A DNA stretch of 64,000 bases from positions 26,681 through 90,680 of the forward strand of contig CANQBH010000004.1 of the NCBI GenBank assembly GCA_947589155.1, given 5' to 3'. The position numbers and the translations under genes are program-made. This document shows, piece by piece, positions 1-7,525 of the stretch; the first letter of the stretch is position 1, and each line of letters begins with the position of its first letter. The notes beneath the pieces were generated by a model, which was not told the DNA's origin, ran no database searches, and worked only from the letters and a program-made list of their open reading frames with translations. Source of the stretch: an uncultured Lachnospiraceae bacterium. Lineage in GTDB: Bacteria > Bacillota > Clostridia > Lachnospirales > Lachnospiraceae.

Positions 1-1
1 T

Positions 2-1402
2 ATCAAAGCGATGTTCCGTTACCGCTGGATGTCCAACTATCTTGCAGTGCCGATGATGGTAGACCGGCATACGCAGGGGCTGCGCGGCGAATATCTGCGC
101 ATCTGCCACGCGGAGCAGGATCTTATCATCTACGACGTGGCAAAACTTCTCGACAATCTGTTCCGCGGCGACAGGCGGATCGGCAACGATAAGGAGTTTA
201 GCAAAAAGGTCATCCTTGTGGACGAGAACGAGATGACCGCCGTGATGATGGGCTTCCCGACCGTCAAGGGGCTGTCCCGCGAGACGCCGTCGACCTACGT
301 TCCGGTGCTGTTAAATCAGCACTCCATGGAACACTACATCGACGTGGCGCAGGAATACGGCCTGCCGGGCGACGTCTGCCCGATGCCTGAGGCGGAATGC
401 GGCGTTTCCATCGACGGCGATGCGCCGGTGCTCGGCGCGGGCGCGATCCAGTGCAACACCACCTGCGACGGCTCCCTGCTTGGCAACGGCGTCATCAGCA
501 AGCGGCTGGAGCAGGAGGACGGGATACCGGTCTTCCAGCTGGCGGCTCCGCTGCGGCATACGGAAGAAGACGTGCAGGACTACGCGGCGCAGGAGATCAA
601 AAACGCGATCGCCTTCGTCGAGAAATGCACCGGAGAAAAATGGGATTGGGACTATTATTTCAGCTGCGCGAAGCGCGTCAATGAATCCACGCGCCACCGT
701 CTGGAATGGCTCGAGATGAACAAGACGGATTATCCGCAGGTCTTCGGTTCCAACCTCGCGCTCTATACCGAAACAAATTACATGGCGATCTGCGGCAAGG
801 TGCCGGAGTTCGTCGAGGCGGACCGCAAGATCTCCGCGCTGGCGGAGAAGGCTTTCCGCGAAAAGAAGATGATGGCGAAAGAATACCGCCACCGCGCGAT
901 CGTGTGGGGCGTGCAGTCGCACTTCTACTTTGACTTCCTGCTGTGGATCCTAAACTGCTGGGGTATCGTCGGGCTGACCGACATGCTGTCCATGGTCTCC
1001 ACCAAGGAGATCGCGGAGGAGGATACGCCGGAAAACCGCGAGCAGGCATATTACGACATGGCGTGGCTGACGGAGAACATGATCATGCGGAACCGTACCC
1101 ACGGCGGATACAAGGTCCTTCTGGACGATCTGTGGGATTACGTGGAGGAGTTCCACGCCGACATGGTCATCCTCTGGGAGCATATGGCATGCAAGGCATT
1201 AAACGGTATGCACGGCCAGTTCGAGGAAAAGGCGCGTGAAAAAGGTATCCACCTTGTATGGGTGACGCATGACCTGTTCGACCCGCGTATCATTTCCCGT
1301 CAGGGCGTGCGCGACCAGATCAACCTTTACATGAGGACCGTATTGAACGAAGAACCGCTGGATCCGACGCTCGAGATCCTGACGGATGAAAATTCCTGGT
1401 AG
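2..1402 (+). CDS. 2-hydroxyacyl-CoA dehydratase / benzoyl-CoA reductase family subunit (HgdB-like), 5' partial
   Basis: The frame is open from base 2, so the true start lies outside the window; at least 466 residues are visible. The protein resembles the HgdB/BcrB-type subunits, which carry a [4Fe-4S] cluster and accept an electron from an Fe-S ATPase activator to drive difficult reductions or radical dehydrations. Cysteines that could ligate clusters are visible in GDVCPMPEAEC, in AIQCNTTCDG and later in YFSCAKR and ILNCWG. Next downstream is the activator (19 bp gap), which supports the family call. The visible part already exceeds the usual 380-430 residues of HgdB, so this is a longer subfamily. 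The substrate cannot be read from sequence; the double-cubane-cluster reductases are an alternative subfamily. A partner subunit may lie upstream of the window. Confidence 0.8.
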   Translation: MKAMFRYRWMSNYLAVPMMVDRHTQGLRGEYLRICHAEQDLIIYDVAKLLDNLFRGDRRIGNDKEFSKKVILVDENEMTAVMMGFPTVKGLSRETPSTYVPVLLNQHSMEHYIDVAQEYGLPGDVCPMPEAECGVSIDGDAPVLGAGAIQCNTTCDGSLLGNGVISKRLEQEDGIPVFQLAAPLRHTEEDVQDYAAQEIKNAIAFVEKCTGEKWDWDYYFSCAKRVNESTRHRLEWLEMNKTDYPQVFGSNLALYTETNYMAICGKVPEFVEADRKISALAEKAFREKKMMAKEYRHRAIVWGVQSHFYFDFLLWILNCWGIVGLTDMLSMVSTKEIAEEDTPENREQAYYDMAWLTENMIMRNRTHGGYKVLLDDLWDYVEEFHADMVILWEHMACKALNGMHGQFEEKAREKGIHLVWVTHDLFDPRIISRQGVRDQINLYMRTVLNEEPLDPTLEILTDENSW

Positions 1403-1420
1403 GAGAGGGGGAAATCAAAA

Positions 1421-2215
1421 ATGAAATACTTTGGAGGATGCGATTCCGGAAGTACCTATACAAAATGCGTGATCATCGATGAAAACGGCAAGATGGTGGC
1501 GGACGTCACCCTGCGCAGCCGTATCAACGCGGTGCTCAGTTGCGAGGAGGCGCTGCAGAAGGCCGTAGAGCAGGTCAGCGAACTCAAGGACGCCAAGGAT
1601 CTGACCTATCTGGTCGGCACCGGATACGGACGGAACAAGGTGCCGTTTGCGGACGAGAACATCTCGGAGATCAGCTGCCACGCGATGGGCGTACATATGG
1701 CGGACCCGACGGTCAAGGCCATCATCGATATCGGCGGGCAGGACGTCAAGGGGATCGCGGTGGACGACGACGGCACGGTCAAGAACTTCGCGATGAACGA
1801 CAAGTGCGCGGCCGGTACCGGACGTTTCTTTGAGACGATGGCAAAGGCGTTTGAGATGAGTCTCGAGGACTTTTCCAAACTTTCGCTCAAGGCAAAGAAC
1901 GTGATCCCGATCACGGCGCAGTGTACGGTGTTCGCCGAGTCCGAGGTTATCTCCCTTGTGGGCGAGGGCAAGCCGATGGACGAGATCGCGGCGGGTATCG
2001 AACTTTCCGTGGCAAAGCGCTGCTTCGTCATGAGCAAGAAAGCGGGCGCGACCGACTCGATCACGCTGACCGGCGGCTGCGCGAAGAACGACGGCCTGAA
2101 GGAAGCGATCGAGAAGGTGTTGAACCTCAAGGTGATCGACCTGCCGATCGACCCGCAGTTGATGGGCGCGCTCGGCGCCGCCGAATATGCAAGGCAAAAA
2201 GGAATGGCAAGTTAA
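1421..2215 (+). CDS. acyl-CoA dehydratase activase (HgdC/BadF/BcrA-type Fe-S ATPase)
   Basis: A 264-residue ASKHA-fold ATPase, the usual length for HgdC. It shows the N-terminal phosphate loop GCDSGSTYTK (residues 6-15), the second phosphate motif DIGGQDVK and the adenosine motif LTGGCAKN near the C-terminus. The two cysteines that in HgdC homodimers bridge one [4Fe-4S] cluster are present at C129 (NDKCAAGTGRF) and C168 (ITAQCTVFAES). Known family role: ATP hydrolysis fires a single electron at very low potential into the dehydratase or reductase partner. A strong GGAGAGGGGG ribosome site precedes the ATG. It sits directly behind the dehydratase-type gene, so the two form a cognate pair. The electron donor is probably the flavoprotein encoded further down the same operon (inference). 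Confidence 0.93.
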   Translation: MKYFGGCDSGSTYTKCVIIDENGKMVADVTLRSRINAVLSCEEALQKAVEQVSELKDAKDLTYLVGTGYGRNKVPFADENISEISCHAMGVHMADPTVKAIIDIGGQDVKGIAVDDDGTVKNFAMNDKCAAGTGRFFETMAKAFEMSLEDFSKLSLKAKNVIPITAQCTVFAESEVISLVGEGKPMDEIAAGIELSVAKRCFVMSKKAGATDSITLTGGCAKNDGLKEAIEKVLNLKVIDLPIDPQLMGALGAAEYARQKGMAS

Positions 2216-2227
2216 AGGAGGAAAGGG

Positions 2228-2395
2228 ATGGCAACATTTTTACACGTTCTTCTTATCATCGCGATCGTGCTGGTATGCCTGTTCGCGCTCACGTTTCTGG
2301 TATATTTCTTCAATCTGGACATGAAACTGACGGCGGCGCTGTACCCGCTGTTCCAGAAACACTATGACAAGATAGAAAGAGACAAACACCTGTAA
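2228..2395 (+). CDS. 55-residue single-span membrane protein within the dehydratase operon
   Basis: A short open frame of 55 residues behind an AAAGGAGGAAAGGG ribosome site. Its N-terminal two thirds form one hydrophobic segment (about residues 4-29, rich in L, I, V and F), followed by a charged tail ending YDKIERDKHL. Its stop codon overlaps the start of the next gene by one base (TAATG), which argues that it is a real, translationally coupled gene. No family is recognised. It could tether the redox complex to the membrane or be a small regulatory subunit, but that is conjecture. Confidence 0.65.
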   Translation: MATFLHVLLIIAIVLVCLFALTFLVYFFNLDMKLTAALYPLFQKHYDKIERDKHL

Positions 2396-3117
2396 TGATG
2401 AAACTGTATGATGAAGTGATCGGGCAGATCCTCGCCCTCTGCGCGCCGTATCCGTGCAGCGCGCTTTCGCCGGACAAAGAGGCCGGATGGGAAGACAAGG
2501 GCAATAACAACATGGTCTTGCGCGGCGATATGGCCTACGAACTCGGCGGCTCCGGCCTGCCGGGGATCGGCGTGACGGCGGTCACGGCAAGCCGCGAACT
2601 TGTTCCGGAGGACGAGATCCTTCTCTACGGAAGGGATCTTCCGCAGCTGCAAAAGGATACGCCGTACGCGCGGCTGGCGTTCGCGCGGGTCCGCGAAGAA
2701 GACATGGGCGAGGGCAACGCCCTTTACAACGCCGTCAAAAAGATCGAGAATACCCGTTATCACGTCAACCCCGAAGGGTTCATGATCCGCGTTTCCACGA
2801 TTCAGAAGCGGGAGGCCGTGCGCGTCGACCGCGGCGCGCTGCAAAGAGGTCTGGATTTTCAGAAAGCGGGTTCGCTGATGCTGCGCTCGTTCCGCGAAAA
2901 CCCAAAGATCGAGGCGGTCAAACTGCTGTTTATCGATCTTGAGGACTTCCCGTATGAACAGCTTTTATCTTACGCAAAGCGCGCGGGAAAGATCACGGAA
3001 ACGATCGACCACATGATGAAGAATATCGTGATGGACTGCGATGCGTGCAGCCTGCAGGAAGTCTGCGACGAGGTCGAGGGCCTGCGCGAACTTCATTTTT
3101 CGGCGGGACAAAGGTAA
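2395..3117 (+). CDS. free-standing acetyl-CoA synthase middle-domain homologue
   Basis: A 240-residue protein. By recall, its stretch from LRGDMAYELGG to KLLFIDLEDFPYEQL follows the central domain of the acetyl-CoA synthase beta subunit (AcsB/CdhC). That domain contains the equivalents IRKGDMYVEMGG, EVIGPDID, VDIYGRKMQ, an arginine-rich IxWLRVSKDAV-like segment and QVTIFTDE. The AcsB C-terminal domain that binds the Ni-Fe-S A-cluster is absent, and so is the N-terminal CODH-contact domain. The tail instead ends with a cysteine motif, CDACSLQEVC (about residues 217-226), followed by DEVEGLRELHF, which could hold an Fe-S cluster. Start and stop overlap the preceding gene by one base. A role as CoA-binding or scaffold subunit of the reductase is inference. 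I am confident of the resemblance and not of the function. Confidence 0.7.
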   Translation: MMKLYDEVIGQILALCAPYPCSALSPDKEAGWEDKGNNNMVLRGDMAYELGGSGLPGIGVTAVTASRELVPEDEILLYGRDLPQLQKDTPYARLAFARVREEDMGEGNALYNAVKKIENTRYHVNPEGFMIRVSTIQKREAVRVDRGALQRGLDFQKAGSLMLRSFRENPKIEAVKLLFIDLEDFPYEQLLSYAKRAGKITETIDHMMKNIVMDCDACSLQEVCDEVEGLRELHFSAGQR

Positions 3118-3179
3118 CTGTCGTCCGAAGAAGGCTTTGGGCGATACAAATAGATCAAAAAAGAAAAGGAGAAAATGCT

Positions 3180-6062
3180 ATGGACATGAGGAAGTACGAC
3201 GAGTGGCCGGCGAATCATAAACATGATCCGAATCCGAGTCCGAAGATCATCGCGCTTGGCAAGAAGATCACGGATGTGGCCGGACATATGATCGGCGGCG
3301 TCAAGGTGGAGGATCCGGAATACTGGGGACTTGCCGAGATCATCACGGAGGAGATGGCGGAAGTCGGCCTGACGATGGAAAAAAGAAAGCACTACACTTT
3401 CGACCAGATGTGCGAAATGAACAAAGAAAAGGTCGAAAGAGAAGGCAGGGAGGCGTTCCAGAAACTTCTGGACGAGATGGCCTACATCGGTCTTCTTGAG
3501 TACGACTACGGCAACCATTACGACCACAACGGACGGACGGCGCCGCAGTCCGAAAGACGCTACATCCTTCCGATGTTCGTACCGGGTTCCGCCGAACTGT
3601 TCAACATGGAAGAACTTGAAGACGGCAGCAATCCGCGCCTGAAAGAACATCCGGACGTGGCTTCCTTCTTCGAGCGCATGACCTATATCCCGCTGGACGG
3701 TATTACGCAGATGGTGCCTCCGGGAGGCGCGGGTATCGGTATGCACGTCATTCCGGTCGAGAAAGCGATCGAAATGGAAAACGAGGCGGTCGATCTCGAA
3801 AAACTCTCTTACTGGCTGAGCAAATACGAAGGCCACATCGGCGTAGGCCGCTGCTCCTGCCGCGCGAGCCGTAAGGCGATCGGCGAAGGCTGCGGAGACG
3901 ATGACTTTGCATGGTGTATCGGCGTCGGCGACTTTGCCGATTACTGCCGCGAGACCAACAAGGGCCATGATATCACGAAAGAAGAAGCGCTTGCCATCCT
4001 GCAGCGCGCCGAAGACAACGGTTTTGTGCATCAGATCACGAACATCGACGGCGAGAATAAGATCTTCGGTATCTGCAACTGTAACGTCAATATCTGTAAC
4101 GCGCTGCGTACCTCGCAGCTGTTCAACACGCCGAATATGTCCCGTTCCGCTTATGTGGCGCACGTCGACAAAGATAAGTGCGTAGCCTGCGGACGCTGCG
4201 TGGAATACTGCCCGGCCGGCGCGACCCGTCTCGGACAGAAACTCTGCCAGAAGGACGGCACGGAAGTGCAGTATCCGAAGCAGATGCTTCCGGATCATAT
4301 CAAGTGGAGCAAGGCGTATTACGATACGGATTACCGCGACAACAACCGCCGCAATACCCACACGACGGGAACCTCGCCGTGTAAGACGGCCTGCCCGGCG
4401 CACATCGCCGTACAGGGCTACTTAAAGAAAGCGGCGCAGGGCGAGTACCGCGAAGCGCTGGCGCTGATCAAGAAGCAGAATCCGTTTCCGGCTGTCTGCG
4501 GACGCGTCTGCAACCGTCGCTGCGAGGACGCCTGCACGAGAGGAACGATCGACGAGCCGATCGCAATCGATGCAGTCAAGAACTTTATCGCGCAGCAGGA
4601 TCTCGACGCGAAGACGCGCTACATACCGCCGATCGTGATCCCTGCGAGCACCTATAAGTCACGCTGGGAGGAGAAGATCGCGATCATCGGCGGCGGCCCG
4701 GCGGGCCTGTCCGCAGCGTTCTTCCTTGCGGAAAGAGGATATAAGCCTACGGTCTTCGATAAAAACGCGGAACCGGGCGGTATGCTCCGCTACGGTATCC
4801 CTTCCTACAAACTGGAAAAAGACGTCGTCGCAGCCGAGATCGACGTTATGCGCGAGATGGGCGTTGAGATCAAGAGCGGCGTGGAAGTCGGCAAGGACAT
4901 TTCCTTAAACGAACTGCGCGCACAGGGTTACAAGGCGTTCTATATCGCGATCGGATGCAGCGCCGGACGCCGTCCGGGCGTACCGGGAGACGATGCGGAA
5001 GGCACGTTCACGGCGATCGATTATCTGAAGGAAGCCAACTGCGGCGGCAAGGAGTATACCGGCAGGGTCGTAGTGGTCGGCGGCGGTAACGTAGCGATCG
5101 ACGCATCCCGCGTCAGCGCGAGAAACGGCGCTTCCGAAGTAACGCAGCTGTGTCTGGAGTCCGAACAGGAAATGCCGGCGTCCGATGAGGAAGTACGGGA
5201 AGCCGGAGAAGACGGCGTGACCATCCACAACGGCTGGGGCCCGAAGGAAGTTCTGACCGAGGGCGGCAAGGTAACGGGCATCGTCTTCAAGAAGTGTACG
5301 AGAGTCTTTGACGAGAATCATAAGTTCTCACCGCAGTACGACGAGAACGAGACCATGACGATCGAGTGCGACCGCGTGATCTTCGCTGTTGGTCAGGCGT
5401 CCGTATGGGGCGACCTGCTCAAAGACGAGAACGTGACGTTCAACGGACCGGCTCTGCAGGCGGATAAAGTCACCTATCAGGTAAAGGGCGCGCCGGATCT
5501 GTTCATCGGCGGCGACGTTTACACCGGACCGAAGTTTGCGATCGACGCGATCGCTGCGGGCAAGTTTGCATCCGAGACGCTGCACCGTTATGTGCAGGGC
5601 GGCCACATGACCATCGGCCTGAACCGTTGGGAGTTTACGCAGATCGATACCGACAATATCCGCGTCGAGAGTTACGACAATTCCTCACGCCAGCATGAGG
5701 GCACCGATCCTTCCGTGCCGCCGAAGTCCTTCGAGAGCGCGAAATTGACGCTGACCGAGGAACAGGTGAAGATCGAAACGGCACGCTGCTTAGGCTGCGG
5801 CGCGACGGTCATTGACGAGAATAAATGTATTGGCTGCGGCGTATGTACGACGAAATGTATGTTTGACGCGATCCATCTGAGAAGGGATCATCCGGAGTGC
5901 ACGAACATGGTCGTTGCGGAGGATAAGTTCAAGAAGATCCTTCCTTACGAACTCAAGCGCGCGGTGAAGATCGCCTTCACGCCGAAGACGGCGGAAGAAA
6001 AGCGCCAGATCAGAGAGTGCAAGGAAGCATACGCAGCCAAGCAGGAAGCGGAAGGTAGATAA
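3180..6062 (+). CDS. multidomain [4Fe-4S] flavoprotein, GltD-like NAD(P)H oxidoreductase
   Basis: The start is the ATG behind AAAAGGAGAAAATGCT; an upstream in-frame start would overlap the previous gene and lacks this site. The protein has 960 residues. Residues 1 to about 320 form an N-terminal region with cysteine groups GRCSCRASRKA, EGCGDDDFAWC and FGICNCNVNIC. A ferredoxin motif CVACGRCVEYCPAG lies near residue 330. A GltD/DPYD-type Fe-S N-domain follows (CKTACPAHI, VCGRVCNRRCEDAC, about 400-475), then an FAD Rossmann motif IIGGGPAGLSAA near 498 and an NAD(P) motif VVVGGGNVAIDASR near 631. A C-terminal pair of cluster motifs ends the protein (CLGCG, CIGCGVCTTKC, about 868-890). It probably passes electrons from NAD(P)H to the activator or reductase. 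The operon position supports this, and electron bifurcation is possible but unproven. Confidence 0.85.
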   Translation: MDMRKYDEWPANHKHDPNPSPKIIALGKKITDVAGHMIGGVKVEDPEYWGLAEIITEEMAEVGLTMEKRKHYTFDQMCEMNKEKVEREGREAFQKLLDEMAYIGLLEYDYGNHYDHNGRTAPQSERRYILPMFVPGSAELFNMEELEDGSNPRLKEHPDVASFFERMTYIPLDGITQMVPPGGAGIGMHVIPVEKAIEMENEAVDLEKLSYWLSKYEGHIGVGRCSCRASRKAIGEGCGDDDFAWCIGVGDFADYCRETNKGHDITKEEALAILQRAEDNGFVHQITNIDGENKIFGICNCNVNICNALRTSQLFNTPNMSRSAYVAHVDKDKCVACGRCVEYCPAGATRLGQKLCQKDGTEVQYPKQMLPDHIKWSKAYYDTDYRDNNRRNTHTTGTSPCKTACPAHIAVQGYLKKAAQGEYREALALIKKQNPFPAVCGRVCNRRCEDACTRGTIDEPIAIDAVKNFIAQQDLDAKTRYIPPIVIPASTYKSRWEEKIAIIGGGPAGLSAAFFLAERGYKPTVFDKNAEPGGMLRYGIPSYKLEKDVVAAEIDVMREMGVEIKSGVEVGKDISLNELRAQGYKAFYIAIGCSAGRRPGVPGDDAEGTFTAIDYLKEANCGGKEYTGRVVVVGGGNVAIDASRVSARNGASEVTQLCLESEQEMPASDEEVREAGEDGVTIHNGWGPKEVLTEGGKVTGIVFKKCTRVFDENHKFSPQYDENETMTIECDRVIFAVGQASVWGDLLKDENVTFNGPALQADKVTYQVKGAPDLFIGGDVYTGPKFAIDAIAAGKFASETLHRYVQGGHMTIGLNRWEFTQIDTDNIRVESYDNSSRQHEGTDPSVPPKSFESAKLTLTEEQVKIETARCLGCGATVIDENKCIGCGVCTTKCMFDAIHLRRDHPECTNMVVAEDKFKKILPYELKRAVKIAFTPKTAEEKRQIRECKEAYAAKQEAEGR

Positions 6063-6063
6063 A

Positions 6064-6471
6064 ATGCACGAATTGGGAATCGTATTCCATATCGCAGGCC
6101 AGGTCGAAAAGATCGCGGTGGAGAACCACGTTTCCAAGATCCACAGGGTCACGGTAGAGATCGGAGAGGTCTCTACCGTGATACCGGAATATCTGGAAGA
6201 CTGCTGGAAATGGAAATCCTCCAAGAGCGAGATATTAGACGGCTGCGAACTTCAGATCGAGATGATTCCGGCCGTTACGTTCTGCGAGGATTGTGAAAAG
6301 ACCTATCCGACGGTCGAGTACGGCAAGACCTGTCCGCACTGCGGCAGCGAGAACACCTATCTCATTCAGGGCAACGAGCACGCGATCAAGGAGATCGAGG
6401 TCTACGACGAATACGCCGAAGACCCGCCGGAGCCTCAGCCGGAGGCCGACGGCATGAAAATGGAAGACTAA
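6064..6471 (+). CDS. hypA: HypA-like nickel metallochaperone
   Basis: 135 residues, slightly longer than the usual 113-120 because of an acidic proline-rich tail. The N-terminal MHELG motif holds His2, the Ni(II) ligand in HypA. The VTVEIGEVSTVIPEYLEDCW segment matches the HypA core. The zinc ribbon CEDC-x14-CPHC is intact. HypA normally delivers nickel to [NiFe]-hydrogenase or urease, and neither is encoded in this window. It follows the flavoprotein by one base, and a strong terminator follows it, so it is the last gene of the dehydratase/ACS-like operon. It may therefore serve a metal site within that complex (inference), or simply be a relocated hydrogenase gene. Confidence 0.85.
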   Translation: MHELGIVFHIAGQVEKIAVENHVSKIHRVTVEIGEVSTVIPEYLEDCWKWKSSKSEILDGCELQIEMIPAVTFCEDCEKTYPTVEYGKTCPHCGSENTYLIQGNEHAIKEIEVYDEYAEDPPEPQPEADGMKMED

Positions 6472-6519
6472 AAGACCCGCGCTTTTTCCTTTATAAGGGA
6501 AAAACGCGGGTCTTCTTTT
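6472..6519. terminator. bidirectional intrinsic terminator
   Basis: An 18-bp inverted repeat, with left arm AAGACCCGCGCTTTTTCC and a nearly perfect complement, surrounds a 7-nt loop and is followed by CTTTT. It separates the rightward redox operon from the leftward GH5/cellobiose phosphorylase operon and is A/T-flanked on both sides, so it should stop both. Confidence 0.9.
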
Positions 6520-6528
6520 GCGCGGAAT

Positions 6529-7515
6529 TTACAGTTCGTAAACGCCGAAGTCCATTTTTTTGTAACTCCAGACGGCGCTGCCGATGCCGTGCCTTGCGAG
6601 GACGGCGCGCACGTCTTTGAGCCATGCTTCGCGGGAGACCGGATCCGCCTGATCGATCACGCCGTATTCGCCGCAGTAGAGACTGACATTCCTTTCTTCG
6701 GCGACGGCGATGGCTTCCGCAAACAGCGTCTCGTAGTAATCGATGTTGAAGCCGGATGCGGGGATCGCCCAGTCGGTCAGATGATAGACCTCTCCGAACG
6801 GACGGCTCTTTTCCTCAAATTCGGCGCGCGTCATCGGATAGGAAACGAAAAAGCCTTTCATTTCTTCCATCCAATGCGCGTTCTGGTGGGTAAAGAGCAG
6901 CGGCTCGTAGCAGTGGAAACTGTAAACGATGTTTTCATCGAACGGAGCGGCGATATGCTTGACGGTCAGGACGCTGTTGTTCCAATAACTGCCGATCAGG
7001 ATCTTGACCGTTGGCGCGTATCGGCGGATCACCTTGACCGCGCGCTCGGCGATCTTCATCCACGGCGCGTTGCTCTCCGGTTCCACGACTTCGTTCAGGA
7101 GTTCAAAGGCGACGTGCGGATCGAGGGAGCCGTAGCGCTTTGCGAGTTCTTCCCAGAGCGTTAAAAACTGTTGTATCAACGCCTCGTCGGTAAAGAACAG
7201 GCCGGATTCGTTTTCGCCTTTGTCGAACGAATAGCCCGCGGTCTTATGCAGATCGAGGATCAGGTTGACGCCGTATCTGCGGCACGCGTCGACACAACGG
7301 TCAATATAGGAAAAATTTTCTTCTTTCAGGCGGCCTTCCTCATCCTGAAGAAGGTTGTAATCGATCGGCAGCCGCACGTGGTCGAGACCGTCGTCCGCGA
7401 TCCTTGCGACGTCTTTTTCGCTGATGAACGTATCATAATGCTCTTTGGTATGGACGCACTGGGAGAGCCAGCCTCCCAGATTGATCCCGTTCTGATAACC
7501 GTTCCATGGTTTCAT
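6529..7515 (-). CDS. cytosolic GH5 endo-beta-glucanase, CelC-like
   Basis: 328 residues with no signal peptide, closely resembling Clostridium thermocellum CelC (343 residues) in GINLGGWLSQ, DHVRLPIDY, SYIDRCVD, FELLNEVVEP and AVWSYKKMDFGVY. The general acid is E142 (LNEVV) and the nucleophile E283 (YCGEYGV), spaced as in CelC. It should cut short beta-1,4- or mixed-linkage glucans inside the cell. It lies 10 bp downstream of the cellobiose phosphorylase gene, in the same leftward operon, with its own AGGAGGC ribosome site. The most economical role is trimming imported cello-oligosaccharides so that the phosphorylase can use the products. Confidence 0.88.
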   Translation of the reverse strand: MKPWNGYQNGINLGGWLSQCVHTKEHYDTFISEKDVARIADDGLDHVRLPIDYNLLQDEEGRLKEENFSYIDRCVDACRRYGVNLILDLHKTAGYSFDKGENESGLFFTDEALIQQFLTLWEELAKRYGSLDPHVAFELLNEVVEPESNAPWMKIAERAVKVIRRYAPTVKILIGSYWNNSVLTVKHIAAPFDENIVYSFHCYEPLLFTHQNAHWMEEMKGFFVSYPMTRAEFEEKSRPFGEVYHLTDWAIPASGFNIDYYETLFAEAIAVAEERNVSLYCGEYGVIDQADPVSREAWLKDVRAVLARHGIGSAVWSYKKMDFGVYEL

Positions 7516-7525
7516 GTTCTGCCTC

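Noticed and set aside
2..6471. A complete glutamate-to-glutaconyl-CoA or benzoyl-CoA pathway
   Set aside because: No CoA-transferase, decarboxylase, dehydrogenase or ferredoxin gene of those pathways is present, so the substrate is left open.
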